41,415 nt of DNA from an uncultured Bacteroidales bacterium (GCA_902801425.1 CADCIQ010000012.1:1-41415); one strand, 5' to 3'. Shown: positions 16,628 through 24,524, counted from the first letter of the stretch. Notes: generated from the sequence alone by a model not told the origin. Translations and numbers: made by a program.

Positions 16628-16903
16628 TTACTTGTCATTATAGTGTTGTTCGGCTTGGATTATCAGTACAGTAACACGGTCATCATAGATGTCATATATA
16701 ATACGGTCATCGGCTGTGATACGACGTGAATAAGTCACATCATTACCACCAACCAAAGCCTCTGGATGCCCAAGACCAGTACGAGGATGTTGCATAATAT
16801 CAAGCAAAATCTTTGTAGCTTTCTTGAAGAGGTTCGGATTTGACTTTTTCCACTTACATAGTGTTTTGTCTGCCTCCTTGGAAAATTCAACCTTGTAGGT
16901 CAT
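16628..16903 (-). CDS. Txe/YoeB-family mRNA interferase toxin
   Basis: A 91-residue toxin. The Txe/YoeB pattern is clear: VEFSKEADKTLCKWKKSNPNL at the start, the HPRTGLGHPEALVGG segment, YSRRITADDRIIYDIYDD with the catalytic Arg, and the C-terminal QAEQHYNDK with the conserved His-Tyr. YoeB-type toxins cleave mRNA on the ribosome. Its ATG overlaps the antitoxin stop (ATGA), the standard coupling in these pairs. The region is next to repeat arrays, a usual place for such modules. Confidence 0.92.
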   Translation of the reverse strand: MTYKVEFSKEADKTLCKWKKSNPNLFKKATKILLDIMQHPRTGLGHPEALVGGNDVTYSRRITADDRIIYDIYDDRVTVLIIQAEQHYNDK

Positions 16904-17160
16904 AGGCTATCAAAATAACGCTGCATATCCTCTGGTGTACTACATGATATAGTCTCACCATTTTCATATTCCTTGCGAGCCTTGTTAATAGAACGAAGCA
17001 TAGCAGGAGTGATGCTTTTATCATCGCTAATATTGGCTACACGTACAGATGCTATGCCACGTATCATCTTCAAAGCCTTTTTTATGTCTGCCACCAATGC
17101 ATTATCTTCCAATGTGATAATCATCTGTGACTGTTTTGGAATGGATGTCGTTGTTGCCAT
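16900..17160 (-). CDS. Antitoxin of the YoeB pair
   Basis: From ATG 17160 it has 86 residues; an ATG at 17217 is upstream of the predicted -10-type element and is rejected. The N-terminal part (SQMIITLEDNALVADIKKALKMIRGIASVRVA) is likely the DNA-binding dimer domain, and the C-terminal AMLRSINKARKEYENGETISC and EDMQRYFDSL resembles the toxin-wrapping tail seen in many Bacteroidetes antitoxins. It does not look like a plain Phd/YefM, so the family is left open. The stop overlaps the toxin start by 4 bp. A TATCTTTG box (17188-17195, minus) fits a -7 element but I see no good TTG at the right distance. Confidence 0.85.
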   Translation of the reverse strand: MATTTSIPKQSQMIITLEDNALVADIKKALKMIRGIASVRVANISDDKSITPAMLRSINKARKEYENGETISCSTPEDMQRYFDSL

Positions 17161-17336
17161 AACTATATAGTTTATAGATTTCGCAGACAAAGATACAACT
17201 TTTTTAGCAATCTGCATAGAAGAAACATCAGTTTTAACATAATTCTATAAAAATAACGTAAAGTCAACTCCAAAGCAAGTCCTATGTAAATCCCTACCAA
17301 ACTCGGTGCAACTCCCATTTCCCGCCTATTCTATGA

Positions 17337-17417
17337 AACGGACTTGCAACGGCTTTGGAACGGTATTACAACGGACTTAGAGCGAATCAGAAGCGAAGGA
17401 AGAACGAGGGCATAACG
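17337..17417 (+). repeat. 11-bp-period array of ARCGR units
   Basis: AACG/AGCG starts at 17337, 17348, 17359, 17370, 17381, 17392, 17403 and 17414: eight units, each exactly 11 bp apart, the rest of each unit free to vary (AACGGACTTGC, AACGGCTTTGG, AACGGTATTAC and so on). Confidence 0.8.
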
Positions 17418-17477
17418 AACCGTTTATTGCTCACCTTTACAGAAAGAAAAAAAATAGAATTTTTACACAACTCTGCA

Positions 17478-17789
17478 ACTCATCACCCGTAGCGCTGTAA
17501 TAATGTGTGCATCAGAGAATTACGCGGGTGATTCATTTTAATCCACTCGTCACCCACTCATCACCCTCACTTAGCATATCGTCCTGATATTTAATCACTT
17601 GCAAAGACAATTCACTCGTCACCCTAAAAATGGGTGACGAGTGGTGAGAGGGTAAAATATGCATGTAATATTCATATTATCAATAAGATACACGGATTTG
17701 GGTGATGAATCTGGTGACGAGTGGTGTAGGGTGAATTGGCGTTGCAAACCTCAATGTCACAACAACTTACAGCGTTACGGGTGATGAGT
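17478..17789. repeat. Inverted-repeat element made of GGTGAYGAG-type units
   Basis: The ends are 23-bp inverted repeats with one mismatch: 17478-17500 (ACTCATCACCCGTAGCGCTG...) and 17767-17789. Inside, CACTCGTCACC and CACTCATCACC follow each other at an 11-bp step near 17552-17576, and a hairpin CTCGTCACC/GGTGACGAG sits at about 17614-17641. MITE-like in shape; no coding capacity. Confidence 0.75.
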
Positions 17790-17862
17790 GACGAGTTTTT
17801 TCAAAACTCTTTTTCTGAATTGTAAATTCAATCATATATATTGCTATTTTTCATGCAAATAT

Positions 17863-17893
17863 TTGGAGAAATCAGATATTTTGGTTACTTTTG
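17863..17893 (+). promoter_or_regulatory. Promoter upstream of the structured-RNA/DUF4886 region
   Basis: TTG (17863-17865), 20 bp, TACTTTTG (17886-17893). The start would be near 17899, 385 nt ahead of the DUF4886 ATG, so it makes either a very long leader or a separate small RNA. Confidence 0.7.
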
Positions 17894-18109
17894 CAACCAG
17901 ATATTATTCACATGTATAACCACGTAAACATTAACAACAAGAAACAGAAAGTAAATCGTAATTAAACAAACGAGCGGTAACGTTCCCCTTATGCGGAATT
18001 AGTATTAGATACTGGTATCTGCAAGATAGTTAAACAATTATTTTATTAACTTGGGTGAGCAACTACCGATTCTCTCGACATAAAATATAACATTGAGCTT
18101 TTAGCTCTT

Positions 18110-18246
18110 GTTCTCCATTCCTGAATCCGCCAAATTCAATACACGAGAACGAGTAAGCAAAAAGTTCCATGTCCGTTTAGGACGTGGACTTTGCCGTATA
18201 CTTGTCTGTGTAGCGGTTCTTGGCGGAACCTAGGAATGGGACGAGG
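18110..18246 (+). ncRNA. Possible structured RNA (long rod-like hairpin, 6S-like shape)
   Basis: One extended foldback: CCATTCCTGAATCCGCCAA (about 18115-18133) pairs with TTGGCGGAACCTAGGAATGG (about 18219-18238); inside this TACAC pairs with GTGTA, CGAGTA with TACTTG, and the tip is TCCATGTCC-GTTTA-GGACGTGGA. Outer bases (TGTTCTC/GAGGACA) also pair. A rod with internal bulges is the shape of 6S RNA, but I cannot confirm family, and no U-run terminator follows. It could equally be part of the long leader of the DUF4886 gene. Confidence 0.4.
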
Positions 18247-18282
18247 ACATCGGAAGTCTACGCCCTATTTAAATTTTCTATC

Positions 18283-19983
18283 ATGAAATACAAAATCGTT
18301 ATTATGTTTGTGTGTCTTGTGTTTGCAATTACAATAAAAGCACAGAATGAATCTACTTATTATATGGAAAACTTGCCAAAAGTCAATCTGAAGAAAGATT
18401 CACTTAAAGTACTTCATATAGGCAATTCTTTTACAGAGAATTCCACGGCGTATTTGTCTAATATGGTGCAAAGAGCAGGTATAAATACAAGTGATATGTG
18501 TCTATATAAATGCAATAGAGGAGGAGGTTCTTTTTCTACTTTTATTGATTGTTGGAATGACAATGATGTAAAAGGCTATTATGTATCCAAAATTCTTGGA
18601 GGTATAACGCTACCAATAGCAAGTTCTGCTACTCCTAACGATGGTTCAAATATTAGAAAGGTATTCACCGATTGCAAGTGGGATGTTATTATCATTCAGC
18701 AGGTTAGTAATTATTCTCATAAATATGAGTTCTGGAATCAAAATCATGCAGGCGGTCATTTGCCCGAACTAATAGACCTAATCCGCACATATCAACCACA
18801 AGCTGCAATAGGTATAAATATGGTGCATGCCGCCTATAACTATAATAGCAATACAAATAACCTATATCAACTCATAGCCGATTCTTATCATCAGTTCTGT
18901 ATCGATTATGGCGTTGACTTTATCATACCCTATGGAACTGCAGTACAAAACATTCGTCAATCTTCAATAAATACCACGGAGTATGGATTCTCCAATGACA
19001 AACTCCACTTGGCTCCTGGCATAGGACAATATGTTGCGTGCGCAGCATACTTTGAAACACTTATCGCTCCTCGATATGGAGTGTCCATTATGGGGAATCC
19101 CTATCGCGTAAGTATAACTGACTCTCAAAGAAATTCAGCTACTTATCCAGATGAATTTGTATCTGTGACTGATGAGAATGCTTATCTCTGTCAAAAAGCT
19201 GCAGTCATTGCTGTTCACGATATGTTCAACATCAATAATCCAGATAATACATCCATATTAACTGATGGCGAAACTTATACAAATGGTTCGCTGTTGAATA
19301 ATCAGAAAATCTTCTATACTCGTACTTTCAACAATACCAAGTGGCAATCTCTATACATTCCATTTTCTATGGGTTATGACGATTGGAAGGATGAATTCGA
19401 TGTGGCTTATATCAATGGTATTCGTCAGATAGACACCAATAATGATAATATCATCGATAAGACAATAATGGATATAGAAAAGATCGAGGAAGGTTCCCTC
19501 ATTCCAAACACTCCTTATCTTATCAAGGCAAAGATAACAGGCAAGAAGACGGTCACCATAAATGATGTGACTCTCTATCCTGCTGAAGATAATAGCATAG
19601 ATTGCTCTACGACAATTGCTAAATATACATTCACAGGTACTTACAGCACCATTCCTGCCGCTGTCTTGCTTGAAAACGAATATTACGCTATGGGTGGTGG
19701 CGCTATCATTATGACCGATGGCGTAAGTAATTTAAAACCATACCGTTGGTATGTCAAGGCTGAAGCTCGTAGCCCCATGTATAATACCACCCATGCAGCA
19801 AAGACCTTTACCATAGAAGTAGATAGTGATATTGAAGAAAACAATACAACTGGTATTTCTTGTGTTTCACAGAAAAAACAAGAAGCAAATATCGTCCACG
19901 ACTTGAATGGTAGAGTCGTAAATGAAAATGCCTTGACACATGGTATATACATAAGGAACGGAAAGAAAATAGTCATTAAATAA
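18283..19983 (+). CDS. Secreted DUF4886 (SGNH-hydrolase-like) protein with type IX-style tail
   Basis: From ATG 18283 it has 566 residues with signal peptide MKYKIVIMFVCLVFAITIKAQ. An earlier in-frame ATG (18220) lies inside the paired region of the structured RNA and spoils the signal peptide, so I reject it. Residues about 40-290 are DUF4886: LKVLHIGNSFTENSTAYL (the GNSFT block I of SGNH esterases), a WDVIIIQQVSNYS block, and DKLHLAPGIGQYVAC near the catalytic Asp/His position (KLHLAP). After about residue 330 comes a beta-sandwich region, and the protein ends ANIVHDLNGRVV...HGIYIRNGKKIVIK, the form of C-terminal sorting domains used by the type IX secretion system. Probably a surface or secreted esterase; the substrate is unknown. 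Confidence 0.8.
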   Translation: MKYKIVIMFVCLVFAITIKAQNESTYYMENLPKVNLKKDSLKVLHIGNSFTENSTAYLSNMVQRAGINTSDMCLYKCNRGGGSFSTFIDCWNDNDVKGYYVSKILGGITLPIASSATPNDGSNIRKVFTDCKWDVIIIQQVSNYSHKYEFWNQNHAGGHLPELIDLIRTYQPQAAIGINMVHAAYNYNSNTNNLYQLIADSYHQFCIDYGVDFIIPYGTAVQNIRQSSINTTEYGFSNDKLHLAPGIGQYVACAAYFETLIAPRYGVSIMGNPYRVSITDSQRNSATYPDEFVSVTDENAYLCQKAAVIAVHDMFNINNPDNTSILTDGETYTNGSLLNNQKIFYTRTFNNTKWQSLYIPFSMGYDDWKDEFDVAYINGIRQIDTNNDNIIDKTIMDIEKIEEGSLIPNTPYLIKAKITGKKTVTINDVTLYPAEDNSIDCSTTIAKYTFTGTYSTIPAAVLLENEYYAMGGGAIIMTDGVSNLKPYRWYVKAEARSPMYNTTHAAKTFTIEVDSDIEENNTTGISCVSQKKQEANIVHDLNGRVVNENALTHGIYIRNGKKIVIK

Positions 19984-19992
19984 TTATAGAAT

Positions 19993-20136
19993 ATGAGAAA
20001 AAAGTATTACAAACCAACTTATCGAGTTAAAGACCTAAAGTTGCATGTACTTATACCAGAAAGTATTCCTTGGGGTGGCACAGGTACCTTGGATTCAAAA
20101 GGTTGTTCGTTTGATGCTGAGGAAGATGCTGATTAG
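19993..20136 (+). CDS. 47-residue small protein with acidic C-terminus
   Basis: ATG 19993 follows the DUF4886 stop by 9 bp. The protein starts MRKKYYKPTYRVKDLKL, has a central IPWGGTGTLDSKG and ends SFDAEEDAD. This resembles a class of short Prevotella/Bacteroidales proteins of the form 'basic start, K-P-T, Gly-rich middle, acidic end' often encoded next to secreted proteins; their function is unknown to me. No signal peptide or membrane segment. Transcribed with the DUF4886 gene judging by spacing. Confidence 0.6.
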   Translation: MRKKYYKPTYRVKDLKLHVLIPESIPWGGTGTLDSKGCSFDAEEDAD

Positions 20137-20146
20137 AAATTAAGAA

Positions 20147-20243
20147 ATTAATGCGATATTAATGTGGTATTAATGGGCATTATATGTCTCACTCCGTGAG
20201 GAAACATTAATATTCACCAATAACGCTTTAATATCGCATTAAT
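20147..20243. repeat. 11-bp-period ATTAATG array, inverted arms
   Basis: ATTAATG at 20147, 20158 and 20169 (11-bp steps, four variable bases between). On the other arm, reverse-complement units lie at 20237, 20226, 20215 and 20205 (steps 11, 11 and 10), two of them degenerate. The outermost units form an ATTAATGCGATATTAA inverted repeat. It sits between the small protein and the TonB receptor stop, so it may also terminate transcription. Confidence 0.8.
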
Positions 20244-20245
20244 AC

Positions 20246-22588
20246 TTAGAGACTAAGACGGAAACCGAAGCTCATTGTGCGTGCTGCTCCCCAATAGCCT
20301 GTGAATGAATCGAGGTCGTGAGTCTTGCCATCCGTACCGCGCTCGATATACTTTGTGTCGAGGAGGTTGCGACCTGTTGCAAAGAGATTGATGCGGACAT
20401 CCTTGGTAATTGCTCCTTCCCAGCCGAAAGTGGCATCAAGAAGATGATATGAAGGGAATTCGTAAGAGTCAGCCTTGTCGTTAGGAGTACGGCTTGAAGG
20501 CTCGAAATCAGCATACATACGGGCATTGAACTGCCATCCTGCGTGGATATAGAAACCGCCATGAAGCTTTGCATCGAGTTGTGCACCCAACTGAGTCTGT
20601 GGGGCATCGCCTACGTGAAGTCCGTCGCAAGAGATAGAGGTTTCCTTGAGGGTCTCGCCAGAATATGTATCGTATGTGATGGCACTACCAGAATTCTTCC
20701 ATTTCCAAGAAGCAGTCATAGCATAGACACTTGCCTTGAGCCAAGGGGTAAGCTGCTGATGAGCGTTAAGCTCAATACCCGTATGGAGAGCGTTAAGACC
20801 CTTGATCTGATACTTCTCAGCAGCTGCATTAGCCTGCTTAGCAGCACTTACGGTAAGGGTTTTGTTACGCCATGAAGCGATATAGCCAGAAAGTTCCATA
20901 CCACCGCCGTTCCATGTAGGGCGCCATCCCATTTCAGCCATGATGTTAGTCTCGTTGGTGATATCCTTGGTGATGCTAAGATCGCTTGAAGCGAGGTAAG
21001 TACCAGCGTAAGGAAGACGAGAGTTGTAGCCAGCATTGAGATAGAGGGCATTGTGCTCGTCGGCTTTCCAAAGGATACCGCCCTTGAAACTTGCACCCAT
21101 ACCATGAGCCCAATCCGACTTCTGACCATTGGCATCATTATGACGGCGATAGTTGCCATTGAACACAGACACACCGAGGTTAGCGTTAATCTTTTCGGAG
21201 GTATAAGAACCCTGAACATAGCCAGAGATGTGATGAGTGGTACGACCATAGCGAGAACCTACATAATCGCCGAGCGAGAGTGATGCACCCGTTGAAGGAT
21301 CAACGAATGTATCACCACCAAGCATATCAAGTATGCTCATCTTCGACCAAGTATCGAAATACTGGTACTGAAGTCCTGCGCTCGCTTTCCACGAATCAGT
21401 AATCTTATAGTCACCGGATGCAATCGCTCCAAACTGAGTATGTCCTGAAAGATAGTCGATCATTACATTCTTTGATACGCCGTCAGCCTGATTCTCTGCT
21501 ACGATAGCGTCAAAGTCGATATGTCCGTCGTTTGTCTGATGATTGATGATGGCTGGAATGCCAGACTTATAGTTGTTATATGTGCTGCTACCGCCACCGT
21601 CGGCAATGGCAAGATAGAGGGAGTTCTTCATTGAGAATCGCTCACCATCCATGAGATGCTGAAGTGTGAAGTATGGCTTGAAGTAATGATTGTGGCCAAT
21701 GCTGTAAGGCTTTCCGTTGTAGTAGCCCCAGTTCTTTGAATAGTCACGGCCATACTTATCCACCTCAGCAGCAGTCAGTTCGGTGTTACGCTGATCATGC
21801 TTCTCAGGAGAGCCGAGAGCCGTGAAGATGAGGGTGTTGAACGGATTGAGAATCTTAGACACAGAGAGCATATATGAGAATGTCTCTATATCTGTCTTCT
21901 CCACATATCCCGCACCCTTGACATATGCAAGGTTAAGGTCAACCGTCCAACCGTTCTTCAGCATACCAGAAGAATAGCCGAAAGTGCCTTTCGTAGTGCC
22001 ATATTCTGTGGTTGACATTCCAAAATCAATAACAGGAAGCTCAGAGGCAGTACGAGTAACGATATTCACCATACCGCCCATAGCACAGTCGGCAAGCATA
22101 GATGCGCCGAGACCTTTCTGAATCTGAACAGAATAGGTGGCATCAGCCAAGCCCATCCAGTTGTTCCAGTACATAGAGCCAGATGTCAAGCCCTGAATAG
22201 GAATACCGTTGAGGAGGATTGAGATGTTATCCTGCTTGAAACCACGCATATTGAGCGTAGCATCACCATAGGAGCCAGTAGAAGCGGTTGCATATACACC
22301 TGGAAGTCCCTGGAGCATTTCAAGATAGTTAGGGGCCGTTTGGTGCAGACGAATATCCGCAGGAGTGATTGTAGAGAGATTAAGTGGAGTCTCGTTAGCC
22401 TTAACGAAATGGGCACTAACGGTGACTTCCTGAAGGTTGATGGCAGAGTCTGCCACAAGATCGAGAGGGTTAGACTCTGTTTCTGACGCGTTGCTAATAG
22501 TACGCACAGTCTCATTCGCCTTGTCGGCATAAGAGAGACTTGGTAGAATTGCGATACCTAAAGCAACAATTGAAAGTGATTTCTTCAT
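20246..22588 (-). CDS. TonB-dependent outer-membrane receptor, FMN-riboswitch controlled
   Basis: A 780-residue receptor with signal MKKSLSIVALGIAILPSLSYA. A plug domain follows at about 45-190: INLQEVTVSAHFVKANETPL, the TPNYLEMLQGLPGVY-type segment, LNMRGFKQDNISILLNGIPI and LADCAMGGMVNIVTR. The rest is a 22-strand barrel ending on a final aromatic strand MSFGFRLSL. There is no N-terminal carboxypeptidase-like domain and no SusD partner nearby, so it is of the small-ligand type, not a glycan system. The FMN riboswitch in its leader makes flavin or riboflavin the likely cargo; this is inference from control. It stands alone, with no inner-membrane transporter next to it. Confidence 0.9.
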   Translation of the reverse strand: MKKSLSIVALGIAILPSLSYADKANETVRTISNASETESNPLDLVADSAINLQEVTVSAHFVKANETPLNLSTITPADIRLHQTAPNYLEMLQGLPGVYATASTGSYGDATLNMRGFKQDNISILLNGIPIQGLTSGSMYWNNWMGLADATYSVQIQKGLGASMLADCAMGGMVNIVTRTASELPVIDFGMSTTEYGTTKGTFGYSSGMLKNGWTVDLNLAYVKGAGYVEKTDIETFSYMLSVSKILNPFNTLIFTALGSPEKHDQRNTELTAAEVDKYGRDYSKNWGYYNGKPYSIGHNHYFKPYFTLQHLMDGERFSMKNSLYLAIADGGGSSTYNNYKSGIPAIINHQTNDGHIDFDAIVAENQADGVSKNVMIDYLSGHTQFGAIASGDYKITDSWKASAGLQYQYFDTWSKMSILDMLGGDTFVDPSTGASLSLGDYVGSRYGRTTHHISGYVQGSYTSEKINANLGVSVFNGNYRRHNDANGQKSDWAHGMGASFKGGILWKADEHNALYLNAGYNSRLPYAGTYLASSDLSITKDITNETNIMAEMGWRPTWNGGGMELSGYIASWRNKTLTVSAAKQANAAAEKYQIKGLNALHTGIELNAHQQLTPWLKASVYAMTASWKWKNSGSAITYDTYSGETLKETSISCDGLHVGDAPQTQLGAQLDAKLHGGFYIHAGWQFNARMYADFEPSSRTPNDKADSYEFPSYHLLDATFGWEGAITKDVRINLFATGRNLLDTKYIERGTDGKTHDLDSFTGYWGAARTMSFGFRLSL

Positions 22589-22619
22589 TTTTAAGAAAGC
22601 TTTAAATTGTTATTACTCT

Positions 22620-22699
22620 CAGGTTTTAAGGTTCTTAGGTTTTAAGGTCGAAAACGCTCATAAACGAAGCTGACCTCATAACCTTAACACCTTATAACC
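22620..22699 (-). promoter_or_regulatory. Inverted repeat between riboswitch and ATG, possible expression platform
   Basis: AGGTTTTAAGGTTCTTAGG (from 22620) and the opposing CCTTAACACCTTATAACC (to 22699) pair imperfectly. It lies 115 nt downstream of the aptamer, further than usual, so the link is uncertain. Confidence 0.35.
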
Positions 22700-22814
22700 T
22701 GAATTATAAATTAGGCATACAATTCAAGGCTTTCTTGCATAACATGAAGTTATACAGATGTTTGTTTCCTGAACACAAAATATAAACTGTACATTGATAG
22801 TACAGGTAAATGCT

Positions 22815-22963
22815 CAGTCTTCTTCCATCCAGACTATACTGTCGGTACCGTGATTGCAACGGTTCGTGCCTCTAAAATAGTACATAGTAAATGGTACATT
22901 GTACATGAAAGTGGCTTGCGGACTTTACCGCCGATCGGGAATTTCACCCTGCCCTGAAGAGTT
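22815..22963 (-). ncRNA. FMN riboswitch (RFN element)
   Basis: The minus strand carries the known RFN signature in order: CTTCAGGGCAGGGTGAAATT, CCCGATCGGCGGTAAAGTCC, GCAAGCC, a variable arm, then AATCACGGTACCGACAG and TATAGTCTGGATGGAAGAAG. The first and last parts close the basal stem (CTTC/GAAG). FMN binding usually shuts off flavin synthesis or transport genes. Odd: the variable arm holds a TGTACAATGTACC-type short repeat (22881-22906) of the kind scattered between genes in this window. Confidence 0.95.
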
Positions 22964-23003
22964 TGCAAAGGCGCTAAAATGCGCCAAATTTTAAAATCGG
23001 GTG

Positions 23004-23034
23004 CAAAAGTAATGATTTTTCTTTAAACAAGCAA
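23004..23034 (-). promoter_or_regulatory. Promoter of the riboswitch-TonB receptor transcript
   Basis: Minus strand: TTG (23032-23034), 20 bp, TACTTTTG (23004-23011). Start near 22998, about 35 nt before the aptamer. Confidence 0.8.
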
Positions 23035-23081
23035 ATAAATCGTAAGAAAATGTTACATTTTGTTAGTTTGAACGAGTTTTA

Positions 23082-23456
23082 GAAAGTAAATGGGCAGTAA
23101 ATTAAAGCCAGTTCAATGAATTAGCAACAAGTTGCTTTAACTGACAATAATTACCAATCTACGCAATCTTTTCAATCTTTTATTTTTATCAAGAATTAGA
23201 GAATTAGAGATTTTTTATTTTTGAATTTATAAGAATTTGAGAAATGTCGCTTACGCTCTTGGCAATCACGACAATTCCTAATGCTACGCAAGTAGCAATA
23301 CTTCTCTTTTTCTCATTAATTCAAAGATCTCAAATTCTCTAATTCTTGATTATAAAAATAATTCTTATGGAAAAAGATTGGTAATTATTGTCAGTTCAGC
23401 ACCAAAGGTGCGTCAAATAATTTACTGGATTTAATTTACTCCTAAATTTACTTTCC
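23082..23456. repeat. 375-bp inverted-repeat (MITE-like) element
   Basis: Outer arms GAAAGTAAAT (23082) and ATTTACTTTC (to 23456), then GCAGTAAATTAAA-like matches, then a perfect 22-bp inverted repeat (23139-23160 with 23375-23396) and, further in, AATTCTCTAATTCTTGAT against its inverse. No coding capacity. It sits between the TonB receptor promoter and the murB stop. Confidence 0.75.
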
Positions 23457-23473
23457 AAAATGGAATTTGCTTT

Positions 23474-24523
23474 CTATACGATGTTTACTTCTGGATGGAT
23501 TTCCACACCAAAGCGGTCGAGGACATCTTTCTGCACCTGATGACAGAGTGCAACGACTTCCTCGCCTGTTGCTCCACCTTTATTAACAAGTACGAGAGCC
23601 TGCTTATCATGCACACCCGCACGACCGAGAGTCTTTCCTTTCCAACCGCATTGGTCGATTAGCCAACCAGCAGGGAGCTTGACAGCCCCTTCCCCCGCCC
23701 TCCCGAGGGAGGGAGCCGGAGTGGTAATGGGATAATATGGCATGTTTGGATATTTGGCTATGAGCTCTTCGAACTTTTCCTTAGAAACAATAGGATTCAT
23801 GAAGAAAGAGCCGGCATTACCTTCCACCTCATAGTCGGGAAGCTTGGCATTACGAATATCAATGATAGTATCACGAAGGAGTTGAGCAGAGAGCTGTCCT
23901 TCCTCCACATTACATGATACACCCTTCTCTTCGAGCACCTTACGGATATTCCCATAGTCAAGGTGAGGAGTAAACGTGGTACTTAATTGATAGGTAACAT
24001 CAGTAATGACAAAACGGTTTTTCCAATCCTTTTTGAAACGAGACTGACGATAACCATACTCACATTGCTCATTGGTTATCTCAACTATCTCGCCTGTTTC
24101 TATATCAAGAGCATGAAGACTAACGATGAGATCCTTAGCCTCAACACCGTATGCTCCGATATTCTGAACAGCAGAAGCACCAACCTCTCCCGGTATAAGA
24201 CTCAGATTCTCCATACCATAAAGACCTTCCGCTATACTCCACGCTATGATTTCGTCAACGGTTTCGCCAGAGCATATCACTACCCTATCATTCTCAATAC
24301 AGTTACGTCCCATAATGCGTGAGCGAACTACAAGACCGTCATAATCACCTGTTGGCAAGAGATTACTTCCCCTGCCTATGATAAGGAGCTTGCCCTGTCG
24401 GCGAGCCTCAGCTATTTCCTGCCAATGATTCCTGAGTTCATCAACTGAGGAGAACTCAAGAAGTCTTGTGCATCTGGCATCAATGCCAAAAGTATTGATT
24501 AATATATCCATAAGACCAACCAT
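23474..24523 (-). CDS. murB: UDP-N-acetylenolpyruvoylglucosamine reductase MurB
   Basis: A 349-residue FAD enzyme that makes UDP-N-acetylmuramate for peptidoglycan. Type I MurB features: IIGRGSNLLPTGDYDGLVV (FAD binding), GMENLSLIPGEVGASAVQNIGAYG with EVKDLI-like EAKDLIVSL, YGYRQSRFKKDW (catalytic region), GNAGSFFMNPIV with the proton-donor Ser, and the final Glu-containing EIHPEVNIV. Odd: between MPYYPI and VKLPAGWLIDQCGW lies TTPAPSLGRAGEGA, translated from a repeat arm (23693-23719); most MurB proteins have only a few residues here. The start could also be Met5 (24511); the upstream ATG lies four bases after GGTGAGGGG of an A-type element. Confidence 0.95.
   Translation of the reverse strand: MVGLMDILINTFGIDARCTRLLEFSSVDELRNHWQEIAEARRQGKLLIIGRGSNLLPTGDYDGLVVRSRIMGRNCIENDRVVICSGETVDEIIAWSIAEGLYGMENLSLIPGEVGASAVQNIGAYGVEAKDLIVSLHALDIETGEIVEITNEQCEYGYRQSRFKKDWKNRFVITDVTYQLSTTFTPHLDYGNIRKVLEEKGVSCNVEEGQLSAQLLRDTIIDIRNAKLPDYEVEGNAGSFFMNPIVSKEKFEELIAKYPNMPYYPITTPAPSLGRAGEGAVKLPAGWLIDQCGWKGKTLGRAGVHDKQALVLVNKGGATGEEVVALCHQVQKDVLDRFGVEIHPEVNIV
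23693..23719. repeat. Repeat arm inside murB
   Basis: AGCCCCTTCCCCCGCCCTCC then CGAGGGAGGGAGCCGG: a B/A hybrid arm with a CCTCCC-GAGGGAGG hairpin, read in frame. Confidence 0.8.
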
Positions 24524-24524
24524 A

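Larger units (their letters stand above)
17161..18282. other. 1.1-kb gene-free region rich in repeats
   Basis: No convincing gene. In order it holds: the antitoxin promoter; an 11-bp-period array (17337-17417); a 312-bp inverted-repeat element of GGTGACGAG units (17478-17789); a promoter (17863-17893); and a possible structured RNA (18110-18246). Left of the first array, 17260-17300 has a looser AACTCC/AAAGCAAGTCC pattern. Confidence 0.6.
22589..23473. other. Leader of the TonB receptor and inverted-repeat element
   Basis: Contains the long leader with FMN riboswitch (22815-22963), its promoter (23004-23034) and a large inverted-repeat element (23082-23456). Between riboswitch and ATG, AGGTTTTAAGG-type repeats at 22620-22649 and their inverse at 22671-22699 can pair and may form the expression-platform hairpin. 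No gene seen. Confidence 0.6.

Noticed and set aside
17478-17789. CRISPR array
   Set aside because: Units are short, occur in both orientations and lack constant spacers of 25-40 bp; no cas genes are near.
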